Notes under the pieces: model-generated
Seen by the model: the letters and a program-made list of their open reading frames with translations, nothing else
The model's database searches: none
Told to the model about the DNA's origin: nothing
Assembly: GCA_030522415.1 (NCBI GenBank)
Contig: CM060118.1
Span: 23,973,651 to 24,037,650 of the forward strand
Source of the DNA: Channallabes apus
Lineage: Eukaryota > Chordata > Actinopteri > Siluriformes > Clariidae
DNA length: 64,000 nt
Direction: 5' to 3'
Made by a program: the position numbers and the translations under genes
Part shown: in pieces, positions 13,035 through 24,189 of the stretch
Numbering within the stretch: position 1 is the first letter of the stretch
Layout: every line of letters starts with the position of its first letter

Positions 13035-13170
13035 AAATTCTTTGAGTATTATGCCCAAAAAGTTTTATCTTGGTCTCATCAGACCATAACAGATAAACAC
13101 ATAATTTGTAAGCTTTTTCTGGCTTCAGCAGTCAGATGAAATGAAGAAGGTCCCACTATTATTGTCCCAC
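13035..13170 (-). pseudogene. Tc1-like transposase fragment around first catalytic Asp
   Basis: The minus strand at about 13050-13090 reads LWSDETKIKLFG, the segment around the first catalytic aspartate of Tc1 transposases. The rest is decayed. It belongs to a third Tc1 family, distinct from the 2.0-kb element. Confidence 0.65.
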
Positions 13171-13184
13171 TGTTATTTTAACTT

Positions 13185-13308
<124 letters not shown>

Positions 13309-13519
13309 CTGTGTGTGTGACACATTTTATTTATAGTTTGTATGCATGTGTGTACAGCGAGCGTGTACTGTTTATTATAACACAAGTGTGTGTGCACGTT
13401 TAAAGCAAAAGCAAGTCTCATTAGAGAGGTTAAAAATCCCTTTTCTCTGTCTCTGTGTGTGTCAGCCTGCAGTTTGTGTCTTTGTGCGCGAGCGTCATTG
13501 GTTACTGTGCCTCTTCACA

Positions 13520-13521
<2 letters not shown>

Positions 13522-13582
<61 letters not shown>
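13522..13582. repeat. (CA)n microsatellite
   Basis: About 60 bp of CA dinucleotides; short ORFs rich in Thr-His around it are translations of this repeat, not genes. Confidence 0.95.
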
Positions 13583-13586
<4 letters not shown>

Positions 13587-13599
13587 TATATACATACAG

Positions 13600-15209
13600 T
13601 ATATAACAGAAAGCTTTTATATCTAATGTACTGTACTTCAGCCTTACAAGGTGTCTTTAAATGATTTAACTCCTAAAACTCAAATTTTTTCCTAAACGTT
13701 GAAACAAGCAATTTATTATAGTTGCAGTAATAGTAAGTCCTTCCCGTTTAGTATGTCTGCTTGGTGGACATCTTTATCACCGCACCACCATTTAATGATA
13801 TGCTTCGCATGTTATGCAGGTGATAAGCCTCTGGAATGCATGCCTGGAAGGGGCAGAGCAGAGGTCTGAGGTCTCTACAGGTCACAGGACTGTTTTGGGC
13901 ACTAAACCACCTGGTGAGCAGCTCACAGAGAAAGGCATGGCCAGAGTTTTTCAACATAGTAAAACATAGCAGTCTTGTTTTCTTAAGAAGACACTAGAGA
14001 GCTTGATGTTTGACTCGGTTTGGGTGGAATTAGTCATGTCATTAAGAAACCCGGAAAAAAAAAAAACAGGGCAGGGTGTTTTAAGTCCAGAATTGAAGTG
14101 CGCAGGACGTTCAGCGCTAGTTTTAATAGGGCTCTTATTGTAGTGATTTACAGCTGCTCCTGGAGTATCTTTAGTGGCCTGGGTTTTTATGAGCCTGAGC
14201 TGATGACTGTCCACTACAGACACTGCTTTGTGTAAATAAACATAGCCAGCATACCTGCATGCACACCTCACACACCAGCTAACAGAAACATGCTCGCTTC
14301 TTTCTTGTTGCATCTTTCCTTGCAACTGACACTTTATTTAGCTGATCAGTGGGGTTAAAGTAGTTATGTCTACAACAAGTCTCTAAAACAAGCTATCGAA
14401 ACAAAATGCATTCTATATTTAACACATATTTCAGCAACATATTCTTTCAACTGGTATGTAAACTGTCCTCTAGCTGAACTCATGTCCTGACCTGTGAGGA
14501 TGGGTTGTAAACCATTTGCACTTCTGTCTGCCTTGGAAACATGCTCGTTTTGCTTCTGTTCTCTTCCATATAAGACAAGCAACTTGCATCTGCAAATAAT
14601 CTCACTATCAAATAAGATCTCCAAACGGTGTTTTATGAAATAAAGATGTCTTTGTAATGCAATCAAGTGGAGCCAGAGGTTAAGTGGAGAATTCTTTTTA
14701 TCTATTTAATTTATTATTGCGACCACACAAAAACTCTCAGCTAATAACAGCCTTTGTTCTTACAATGTCTTATTTGGGGAGTCTTTCAAAAACTACAGTG
14801 TAAATTCTCATTAGATGAATTTACAGGGACTATAATATCCCACAGATAATTAGAAGAATAGCTCAGTCAAAATAAAAATACATAATGTAAACACCTCAGT
14901 CTGAAAGATTGATCCTGATCCAGCCCAATAGGAATTCCCTTTCAATTTGAATGAAAAAAGTGGTTTAAACCTTTCATAATCTGTTAAATAGGCATATAAA
15001 CATGTGATCTGATTGTTAGAAAAAATATATTTTTAATGGGGCAACATTAGGTGACAGTGAGTTAACGGGATGGATGTTTAACATTCTTTGTGAGCTGTAA
15101 AGGTTGTCTTTCACTTGCCTCCTGTTTAAATATTGTGGGAGCAGTAAATGCTTTTGAGATTGCTGCTTAATTAAAAAGGACAGCAGAAATGCAAATATAG
15201 GTGCACTAA
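13600..15209. other. Intergenic, no gene seen
   Basis: No exon recognised. A 124-codon minus-strand ORF at 13951-14325 has no domain pattern and is treated as chance. Confidence 0.5.
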
Positions 15210-15400
15210 CATTTAGGCATTTGGCAGACGCTCTTATCCAGAGCGACTTACATTTTTATCTCATTACACATCTGAGCAATTGAGGGTTAAGGGCCTTGCT
15301 CAAGGGCCCAACAGTGGCAACTTGGTGGTTGTGGGATTTGAACCTGGGATCTTCCAAACCATAGTCCAATGCCTTAACCACTGAGCTACCCCTGGCCCTA
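15210..15400 (-). mobile_element. tRNA-derived SINE with L2-type tail
   Basis: On the minus strand it opens with a tRNA-like head: A box TAGCTCAGTGG (15378-15388) and B box GGTTCAAATCC (15334-15344), both close to consensus. It ends in CTCTGGATAAGAGCGTCTGCC, a tail widespread in teleost retroposons. The same tail terminates the LINE 3' end at 63375-63640. A short CACTAA match on both sides may be a target duplication. A decayed relative lies at 42985-43125. Confidence 0.85.
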
Positions 15401-17001
15401 CACTAAGCAATGTAAGTCCACCTTTGTTATTTTCTTCTACTGAATGAATTTTTTTTTTAAAACTTCTTTTGTGATATTTCTGACAAATTAAGAGCACAGG
15501 CTTTAAGTACTGAAAAAACAACAACAATTTATTAGATTAACCTCCATGTAAACAGTTAAGATGGAATAATTATTATTATTATCATCAGTTTAAAGAAATA
15601 TTTTCCATGTAACTACAGTTACTGTCTGCAAATGGGGTGGGCTGCTTGTGATTAGAACTTTAAATAATACCCATTTAGCTGGATGGCATAATTTCAGATA
15701 GAGGATTTCATTACAATAAAGTGAAAGTGGTCGTGCAATGCATTATTGATTATTGCAAAAAATATCTTAAAAAAAAGAAAGAAAGAAGCTATTTCTGGCT
15801 TTCAACAAATCTATTTTGCAGCAAACTTGCCTGTACGTACCCAGCGTATTTATATAAAAATGCCACACAGCAGTGGTGTCATCTTTTATTTTGAGATCAA
15901 CTCAGCTGGATATGTTGTATCCCTTTGCACCTCAGCTAGTGTAGTATGTATTTTAATTCATCATATTTCCTTTTTTCACCACATGGTTTCTGCCACCACA
16001 TGGTTATTAGACCATTGTTGTTGACAAGCTTTTGGAAGTAAGCCTTAAACCTAAAACCAATTGCTGACCTTTTGTCCTTGGTCATATATGTACTGTACAA
16101 ATGCACACATTCTACACATTCACACATTTCCTGAGGCTGTACACTAACCCAGAAATACAGCAACAGCTACGTCAGCATACAGGTCACATCCTAATTTAGC
16201 ACTAAATAATAACACTTAATATAGAGTACTCAGCATGTGCAAGTTCTTTTTAAACAGCAGGTATAATTAGGAAAGGTGCTGTGCAAAAGGTTAGCATGTA
16301 AAGCAGTTGTGCTGTGTGGTGAGAAGAAGCAGCACAGTATTTACTTTCTAAAATATTCTGTGCATAAGATGAGGAGCTCTGTCTGCTGTCTTCAGTCCAG
16401 TGACGGGAAGAGAGATCACTTATTGCTTACCTCAAAAGAGCCGTTCCTTTTAAGGCTTGCGTTATTCTGCTCTCCTTGCAATTAATATCACTCGACACTG
16501 CGTAGCTAACAGAGGGGCCTTTATGCTTCACGGTATGCTCTACAGAACAGTTTAGCATTATAAGAATGTGAGGCTGCAAAAGGAAAGCATGTGAATCAAT
16601 TCAGCCAGATGGACACAGAAATAACACATTTCCAGGCAATGTTAAGACTAAGGAATGTCATACTGCTGAAGCCTGATGACACAGATTTACTGTGTCTAAT
16701 TAAGAGCTTGCAGAAGCCTAACAATATTATTGTGTGCTAAAACTTAGATAATATAATATGTTCTGTGAGTGTCCTAACCCAGTGCAATAATGAGTGAGGA
16801 TAGAAAAAGAAGAATGCTCTCTATTAAATGTTTCAAGGTTGATTTGAAGGGAGGCACACATCTGATAAAAAAATAAAAATTGCATTTTAAGAGATCTTCT
16901 CTCAAATCCTTGAATGAAATCATCTACAGGTACATCAGGTACACCAGGCATGTCAAGTTTAGGTGAGTGAGGAACTGTTACAATATAAGACAATTATTAA
17001 G

Positions 17002-17044
<43 letters not shown>

Positions 17045-18939
17045 TCAAGATAGTTAAAAAATAGGGAAAGCAACATGAGAAGAATTGCCATCTGACAGAC
17101 TCTAAACAGGCAATAAACGTTTAAAGTGTTAGAAGAAAAAAGACAGCGTTTCCACTGACCTGGGGATTCCTAACTGGCTGCTCCAACTTACAGGAAATCC
17201 CAGTGTTTCATAAGCACATACTGTACTTGGAAAGAACTAGCAATGGCATGTGTGCCTCTTAACACATCTACATCAGTCCACCGTGCACTCACATCCTAGT
17301 GGATTATAGCTGCATGAGCAAGCTGATGCAAACAGGAAGATGCTTTTTCCCCCTTTTATTTAAGGTGAATCAATTCAACCAGTACATACAGTATATATTT
17401 AAGCACCATTGGACAGGAAAACATGCAATTTTTCAAACAGACTATCAGAAGGGCTGTGATTCGGTGTAAGCTCAAGGCCATCTGTGCTTATTAAACATTT
17501 ATATAAACAAAAACTACTACTGAGTACCTTACATTTTAAACACAATATAGTCAGATGTTCTGTTTCTTTTCACTCCTCTAGTGGAAATAGCTCCCAAAGA
17601 TGCTACACTCATTTCACTGCATGCCAGCTAGATGGGTACCTCTAGCACATACTGATTTGTACACTCCTGTTATTGTTGATTCTGGTTTATTTGGCATTCC
17701 TTCTTCCTTTTTATCTTAATCTGATGAGTTTTTACATTCCGAGTCCAAGGATATATTCTTGAAATGAACTGTTTGCCATGTCCAATTACGAACATTAATT
17801 GCTGTATATTATGTATTAACACACATTTAGTGCTGTCTGTCATTTAAGTACAATAAGAAGGACATTATATCCCCACTACTCTGCATCTTATTCCATTGAC
17901 AGAAATGAGATGAGTAGTCTGCTCCTGCTCTTACCCAAGAGGGCACATTCAAACACCTGTAATCTTATCTGTCCCTCAGGTGAAAAGGAGAACACTGAAT
18001 TACTGCATAGTACCACTAGGGCAGGAGAGAGAGAGATAGAGAGAAGGACCGAGTTGCATTGCTGTTTATATTATAATTAAATTTATAGAAATGTCTAAAC
18101 TATTGTGTTGATTAATATTATAAGCCTGAACTTTTCCTAAAACAGAGGCATTGCTAAAGGGCCTCTGGAAAACCTAATATACTGGCATTCAACCTTAACA
18201 AAGCCAACCCTCTTGAATTGCCCCCTTGTCTCACAGAGACCGCTACACGCCTGGCTCTTCAAAGCACCTCCAACTTAAACTATTGTCACAATAATTAGAC
18301 AGGCATCTGGCTTTTGCTTAAAACCCTAGGTTCAAGTCAATATGGCCAACATTGTTTTCAACAGATCTATACATTGCATGTAATAAAAAGTTATATATTT
18401 ATATTCTCATTTATATTCAACATTACATACTGCTTTATCCTGTATACAGGGTCACAGCTCATCTCTCATTCTTATCATTAAGATGTAACAATAATGTATT
18501 CAACAATGCATACATTCTAAAAATATTTTATGGAAAAACTTTCCTTTAGGTTTTCTGAGAAGTTTAAAATGTTACAAGAAATGATTAAAAGAGAATACAT
18601 CTTCCTCTTTCCTGACATCTCACTCTTTCCTGACTCCTCTCACAGTCTCTCTTTATTTCTCATTCTGCATCTCAGGGTTTTAATCACCGTCTCCAGACAT
18701 AGGAGTTTACTATGAACACTTTTTTTCTAACACCTACCTACGTACATAGTCTCCAGAGTCTGCTGTAAACTTTTAAAACAGAAAGCCTTCACTCTTTAGC
18801 TCAAAGGAAAAGGTGACACACAGGTTGCACAGGTAATCAGCAGAATGATCTCACTACTAGCGACGACCAATCTGCCCCAGTAATCAGACCAAATGCTGCC
18901 GTGGAGTCCATGTCCACATGAATACTATCCCACACAACA
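15401..18939. other. Intergenic DNA upstream of prkg1
   Basis: No gene seen. Contains (GA)n at about 17005-17041 and a tiny SINE 3' scrap near 18436-18465. Candidate distal regulatory DNA of prkg1 could lie here but nothing in the sequence marks it. Confidence 0.5.
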
Positions 18940-19394
18940 CAATTCCTACCACTCGAGTCGAGTTACGCTCGGCTACGTCATCCTTTACACCACGTGACTT
19001 GGACGAGGCGCCGTGCTCTGAGTTCTAGCTCGACGTTGAGATTTCGAGTGAGGGGCTTTCAGTAATTCCAGATTTGCTTCATCTCGGAAATGAATGACTA
19101 ACCAGAAACGGCTGCGATCCTTCTTCTTCTTCTTTGTGTGTGTGTGTGTTTAATGTGACGGTGCGGAACAGGGGCTGGAACTGATCTCTGGATGAGAGGT
19201 GATCATCATCATCATCATCATCGCCCCGCGTCGCTGTTTCTCCTCCCGGTGAGTTCGATCGCGCAAACACGTGGACTACCGACGCCGCTCCCTTGCTTCA
19301 CACCGGACCTCTGCCTTCAAAAGTAAGGTCTTCCCCTGCCGTCCCGTGTCATTTCGTTCACTCTTGTGGATTCAACTTTTGGCGCGTCTCAAAG
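18940..19394 (+). promoter_or_regulatory. prkg1: Putative promoter and 5' UTR of prkg1 exon 1-alpha
   Basis: CpG-rich sequence in an otherwise A+T-rich region, directly upstream of the alpha start codon. It contains a CRE-half-site-like TACGTCA (18974-18980) and an E-box CACGTG (18991-18996). The frame is open upstream of the ATG from 19293 but has no in-frame ATG, so 19395 is the likely start. The transcription start was not determined. Confidence 0.55.
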
Positions 19395-19651
19395 ATGAGC
19401 GACCTTGAGGAGGACTTTGCCAAGATCTTGATTTTGAAGGAGGAGAGAATTCGGGAGCTGGAGAGGCGCCTGGCGGAGCGAGAAGATGAGATACAAGAGC
19501 TGAAGCGGAAGCTGCACAAGTGTCAGTCGGTGTTACCGAGCGCGCAAGTGATCGAGCCGAGGACGAGGCGCGCGCAGGGCATTTCAGCCGAGCCGCAAAC
19601 GCACCAGGACTTAACAAGGCAAAGCTTCCGTAAACACCCCAAATCTGACAG
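19395..19651 (+). CDS. prkg1: prkg1 exon 1-alpha: cGMP-dependent protein kinase I alpha N-terminus
   Basis: First coding exon of the alpha isoform of cGMP-dependent protein kinase I, a cytosolic serine/threonine kinase in nitric oxide-natriuretic peptide signalling (smooth-muscle relaxation, platelets, neurons). It encodes 85 codons plus two bases. It starts MSDLEEDFAKILILKEERIR, matching the mammalian alpha N-terminus closely. Residues about 5-45 form a leucine-zipper coiled coil that gives homodimers and isoform-specific targeting. Cys43 (HKCQ) corresponds to the redox-sensitive interchain cysteine known in mammals. Residues 59-66 (RAQGISAE) are the autoinhibitory pseudosubstrate segment. 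The donor is CAG|GTAAGT at 19652. Exon phase 2 joins to exon 2 to make Arg86. The segment between the zipper and autoinhibitory site is about three residues shorter than in human. Confidence 0.96.
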
Positions 19652-20426
19652 GTAAGTCTTATGAGCTGTCAGAACAGCACTTGCACTTACTTCTGGCTGT
19701 ATATGTTGTGTTTAGAGTGGACATTGGTCGGATTGGTTGATCTTTCTGTGCGCTTTACTGACAGTGTGCGACTAATTAGACTGTATTAGTGCGCTTTTGT
19801 GAGAGATGAGGATGAATGGTGAGGCTCTTTCATTCTCACTCTCTGATGATGACCGCGCATCTTTCTGTAGCAGGGAGAGAGAGAGAGAGAGAGAGAGAGT
19901 CTATAATTGATCCAAACCATCAGCGTGTTCCCAGCGGGAGACGAGCACAGGAAGCTTCGTGCATTATCGGCTTTTAGGGTCTGAACGCGCAGCGCCCGAG
20001 AGCCTGTCTGAGGATATTTAATACGCCATTAGAAAGTGCTCTGTTTGACCATATGTTCAACCCCCTTCCTCCAGTTTCTAGCCTGATTTATATATCCAGA
20101 AATATACATACCCATGTATTATTATTATTATTATTATTATTTAAACCACCCGTCTTTAAACTTAAAAGTGCATAAACGCTTTAATTGGCCACTTGATTTG
20201 GCTGCACTACATGGTTTCTATGAAATTGCAAAAGAATTGCTGGAACTAAAATATGTAATAATAATATACAGGCATATCCAGCTTTGTTTAAAACTGTAAC
20301 ATTCATCGTCGCTGGTGTGAGAACATCAATGTTACATGTTTTGTACGTTATATATCAATTATCCTCGTAACTGCCTACATCTGCATCCTGATTTGGTTTG
20401 GCCTTTAAGGTACAACTGTGTGCTGT

Positions 20427-20484
<58 letters not shown>

Positions 20485-20720
20485 CAATTCCTACAAATTG
20501 TTTATGCACTTTTATGTATAAATAATAATAAAGTAAAAGATAAAACTGTTAGATCCTAATAATAAAAATTATTTTTGTAAGAAATGTCCTCAGCCCAGTG
20601 ATATTAGATATTAGAGAATTTCATGCTAATGTCAGGTAAGATCTAGCTATTAAAGAAAGTGGAAAAGCAATTAAAATAAGTAGATTATACTTATCCTTCT
20701 AAAATGCCAAACACGCAGGT
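19652..20720 (+). other. prkg1: prkg1 intron 1, proximal part
   Basis: Intronic DNA after the alpha donor. It holds (GA)n at 19872-19900, (TTA)n near 20117-20142 and a (TA)n/(TG)n run at 20434-20484. No other exon seen. Confidence 0.7.
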
Positions 20721-21352
20721 ACACCCTAAAAAATGCTGGGTTAAAAACAACCCAATCTGGGTTGTTTTTAACCCAGCTGCTAGGTAAATATAGGACTAAC
20801 TAAATGCTGGGTTAATGTAACCCAGCAAGATGGGTTATTTGTTTAACCCAACAAGATGGGTTAAATATTCAATCCAAATGCTAGGTCATATTTAACTATA
20901 ATGCTGGGTTAATTCCACCACATAAATTGGTCTATTTGTGAGGTAGAATTGGGTTAATTCTACCTCACAAATAGGTTATTATTATTTTCATGTTTTACAG
21001 TGAATCTGTAAAAAAAAAAAAAAAAAAACACGCATGTCTATTAAACAGTTAAATTACTTTGATATACTGGTCTATTACAAAAAACATACATGTATGCAAT
21101 AAACATCATCCTATTAAATGTTCTTAGAAAAAACATTTATTTTTCAAAAGCACAAGAACAGATACTCAACAGTGACATCATTACTATACTATTACTGATA
21201 AGAGCAGAATGGAGTAATTGAACAAATAGGCTGAAGCAACTTCTACAGAGCAGGATCAAAACTATCCAGCCCTGGTCTCATTTTAACATACAAACACTGT
21301 CTGTCTATGACTTTTCAGGTAGGTCTCGCTATTTCATAGCAACATTACAACA

Positions 21353-21835
21353 TTACTGAGAGCAGTGCTGGTCATTATCTCCCAACGTCAGGATGTAGGG
21401 GTACGGCCTTGACACTTCAGCCTGCTGGAGGTATTCCACCATGTTGGTTCCAACCTTAGAAAGAAAGAAATGAAAAAGTTAAAATTTTGTTGAATAGCAA
21501 AGATTAAACTGAATAAGACTCTCAATTTCGTGTGAAATACGATTGATACTAAAAAATTACAAAGCTGCCCATTAAGATAGTGTATAGGTAACCAGAAACA
21601 AAAACATGGAGACCGCTACTACCAAACATAAAACAGCAAAATAAGCATGGCTTTTAGGATACAACTCTTTATGTCAGACTAGTTGATATTGTAGTCTGCA
21701 TTGATTTTAAGCTAATTACCGAAAAAATTTTATAGCTGGTGTCATACTGGTACATTACAATCACCAAAATATTAATACTTCATCTAGTAGTTACCTGTAC
21801 AGCTGTGGTACTTTTTCCTGTAGTTGGCGCGCTGA
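21353..21835 (-). pseudogene. Gene fragment (two exon-like blocks) carried inside the TIR element
   Basis: Minus-strand block 21835-21795 (41 nt) is bounded by an acceptor-like ATCAG and a donor CAG|GTAACT. Block 21454-21353 (102 nt) follows a pyrimidine-rich CTTTCTTTCTAAG acceptor and ends in TAA. Spliced, they read through in one frame: ...TGKSTTAVQ from the first block, then VGTNMVEYLQQAEVSRPYPY and ILTLGDNDQHCSQ before the stop. I recall similar C-terminal phrases in multicopy fish proteins of unknown role, but this is memory, not a search. No upstream exon joins in a compatible phase, so it looks like a captured fragment rather than a working gene. Confidence 0.5.
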
Positions 21836-22429
21836 CTGATAGTTAATTTAACTTTGGTTAAAGAGAGGTACCTGGTTAGCTTACATGCTATTACTGGTGA
21901 TACATTTGCATACTTGCCAAAGGGGGAAAGGTGTAAAATATTGTTATAACTCGGGAGAAACGCAGGAGAAATTTGACCGCAGAGTAAATTACTAGCTAGT
22001 GAAAAACGGGAGGGTTAGCATGTCTGTATATTTGTGAGAGGGTCAGTGTTTTGTAACACCAGCATTTTATTGTCTCAAGCAGTGAGTTTAATAAAGTTCT
22101 AAAGTGGTTGCTAATGCTAGCAAACTAACTAAATGCCTGGTCATGGTAGCCCTACAGTTAACAGTTTAGCGTTCATTCATCACTTCACCATCTTCGTAAC
22201 CCTGCAAACATTCTACAGAGAAAGATAAAAAGCTCAGACATCTTAGCCGTTTCTTTCATACACAGGTGGGGTTTATGGCTAGCAGCTATTCTCAGCTAAA
22301 TTATCATCCAGTACCTCAGACCAGCCGGAAAGTTTGTGTGTAACCTTAACACGGTAACAGTAATAAATGTTACATATAGTAATAATTTTTCAGTCATATG
22401 TGAATTAGGTGAGTGAACATGTGTATACA

Positions 22430-22570
22430 GACCTTGTATTTAACGCCATTTCCCCTTAAATGTCCGAGGAGGATGAACCGTCATCAGCGGTGTGGGAGCT
22501 CAAGAGACACGAAGCTGAGTGACAGCCGCTGAATCCACCGGTGAACTTTGGGGGAGGGGCCAATCAAACT
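22430..22570 (-). promoter_or_regulatory. GC-rich promoter-like block inside the TIR element
   Basis: For minus-strand transcription this block offers a CCAAT-type site (22559-22564 region), a GC box (GGGGGAGGGGCC) and CpG-rich sequence, followed by an ATG at 22449-22447 and a possible donor near 22432. It lies upstream of the exon-like blocks in the right orientation, but the ATG reading frame does not join them directly. Confidence 0.35.
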
Positions 22571-22735
22571 TCAACCCAGCAGCTGGGTTACACAAAAACT
22601 ACCCAACTCTCTGTAAATAACCCAGAAAAATGACCCAACAGCGGCAACCCAGCGTTTGGGTAGAAAAAACAACCCAGCATTTTTTAGAGTGTAGGTTTTT
22701 ATAGATCTACGTGAGTAATAGTGATTTAATCCAGG

Positions 22736-22737
<2 letters not shown>

Positions 22738-22780
<43 letters not shown>

Positions 22781-22781
22781 C
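22738..22781. repeat. (TTA)n microsatellite
   Basis: About 44 bp of TTA/TAT trinucleotides just outside the TIR element. Confidence 0.9.
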
Positions 22782-23330
22782 TTGCTTAATAACAGATTCC
22801 ACAAGAGGGCAGCACCCACATAATGTATTGATTTTGATTACTCAGATGAATAAAGCAGTTTTCAGGCCGAAAGTGCATAAAGCAGGTTAAATTAAAAAGA
22901 TGTTACTTTTTTTTTCTAGCCACACAATCAACCCTTAATTCTTCATGCAAATGAGCTAACATCATAAGAACCATAAAACTCATTTATGCCTCTTATGTTG
23001 AGTCAAGAAATCATATTGTAGATATTGTTTCTTTGTTTGCTGCAACGTGCTAATTAGCTCTGAATCAGTGCTTTTCTCCCCACAGTAAACAGGAGAACAT
23101 CATCATGTAATGTTTGACACAGAGCGCTAGATTTCGTTCGTTCTTTCTTCTTTTTTTAAATTAGTTTTTTTTTCTGAAAACCCAAATTTGGTGAAAACAA
23201 GGTCGGCCAAATTTTGTCCAAAAAATTTTAAATCAACAGTTATAAAAACAGAAGGTCACAAGATGTTTAAAAAACAGCTGTATTCCTAGCATAGATTTTC
23301 AGAGCATTTACTGTACCTAAATTTGTGGTT
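22782..23330 (+). other. prkg1: prkg1 intron 1, no feature seen
   Basis: A+T-rich intronic DNA; nothing recognised. Confidence 0.6.
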
Positions 23331-23332
23331 GT

Positions 23333-23412
23333 TAGTCTTTCGGCTGGTCCCGTCGAAGGGTTGCCACAATGGACCATACGATCCGTAAACAACTTGGCAC
23401 GGATTTTACGTC
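23333..23412 (-). mobile_element. Fragment of RTE-tailed SINE
   Basis: Carries CTTTCGGCTGGTCCC...GGTTGCCACAATGGACC and GGCACGGATTTTACG. This is the same tail order as the SINE at 4112-4300 and the 3' end of the RTE LINE at 37.6 kb. Only the tail-proximal part is present. Confidence 0.6.
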
Positions 23413-24113
23413 GCTAAATTTAGCAAGAGAAAATAAGACAAAAAGCAATAAAAGTGTCATATCTGTGATGAACAATTCCCTAAAGAATGAGTTTAAAAGA
23501 GGCCATGACTTGATTGTTTTTACTGGATTGCTATGTGCTGAGTCACATGTGATACTGCAGACCCAATGCAGAATGTCTGATGTCCTGAAGCATGGTGGTC
23601 TTGCAGGGAGCACAGAGACTGGACACCAGTGTCCTAGTCAATGAATACCCTATGCTTTATGTCAAGCAGCATTGAAACTACAGATAGCTTTTGTTATTCA
23701 TTCAAACCCTTAATTTCCACAGTATCTGTTCAAGGCTGCATATCAATTCACCACACACAGATGGACTTATCTGTGTCAATGACCATTTAGATTAAGCAGT
23801 TGGGTGATTAGTTGCTTAGCAATTACAAAAAGAGAGACTGTATCATAATTTATTTCCAATTATGAAGATATCCCAAGGTGCCATCCAATCCAGGCCTTGC
23901 TGCTTTTTTCAGTTGTCAGTGATTCAAGGGTCAGAGACAGAACACTGACTGTTGTGAATTTGTGGCACCAGAGAACAGCAGCACTCATCATATTACAACA
24001 TATTCCCTTACCATTGATCCACAGAGGAAGAGCCATGCAAGAAGAGTTCATAGAGGTGAAATTTAAGGCCAAGTTTTCTGAAGGACACATAGAAAAGTAA
24101 TCTAAAAATTATA
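23413..24113 (+). other. prkg1: prkg1 intron 1, no gene seen
   Basis: Overlapping short ORFs on both strands (23332-23644, 23860-24100) show no domain pattern; possibly old repeat sequence. Confidence 0.4.
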
Positions 24114-24114
24114 A

Positions 24115-24177
<63 letters not shown>
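24114..24177. repeat. (TATC)n tetranucleotide microsatellite
   Basis: About 16 tandem copies of TCTA/TATC. Confidence 0.95.
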
Positions 24178-24189
24178 AAAATAAATTGA

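Larger units (their letters stand above)
20721..22692. mobile_element. Non-autonomous terminal-inverted-repeat element, 1.97 kb
   Basis: Ends are inverted copies: ACACCCTAAAAAATGCTGGG at the left, and ACACTCTAAAAAATGCTGGG read inward from the right. Subterminal regions are packed with inverted GCTGGGTT/AACCCAGC motifs (20733-20960 and 22570-22680). AGGT flanks both ends (20717-20720, 22693-22696), a possible 4-bp target duplication. No transposase is present. The interior carries, on the minus strand, exon-like segments with splice sites and a GC-rich promoter-like block. Similar GCTGGGTT-rich repeats are abundant in fish genomes; the superfamily is not assigned. Confidence 0.8.

Noticed and set aside
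13346..13664. Several overlapping ORFs rich in Thr-His
   Set aside because: They are translations of the (CA)n/(GT)n microsatellite and have no other coding evidence.
13951..14325. 124-codon minus-strand ORF
   Set aside because: No domain pattern, no splice or promoter context, composition like surrounding DNA; chance ORF.
19372..19617. Minus-strand ORF opposite exon 1-alpha
   Set aside because: Shadow of a G+C-rich coding exon; the plus-strand protein is a clear kinase I alpha N-terminus.
24114..24177. Possible CRISPR-like array
   Set aside because: A simple tetranucleotide repeat without spacers, in a vertebrate genome.
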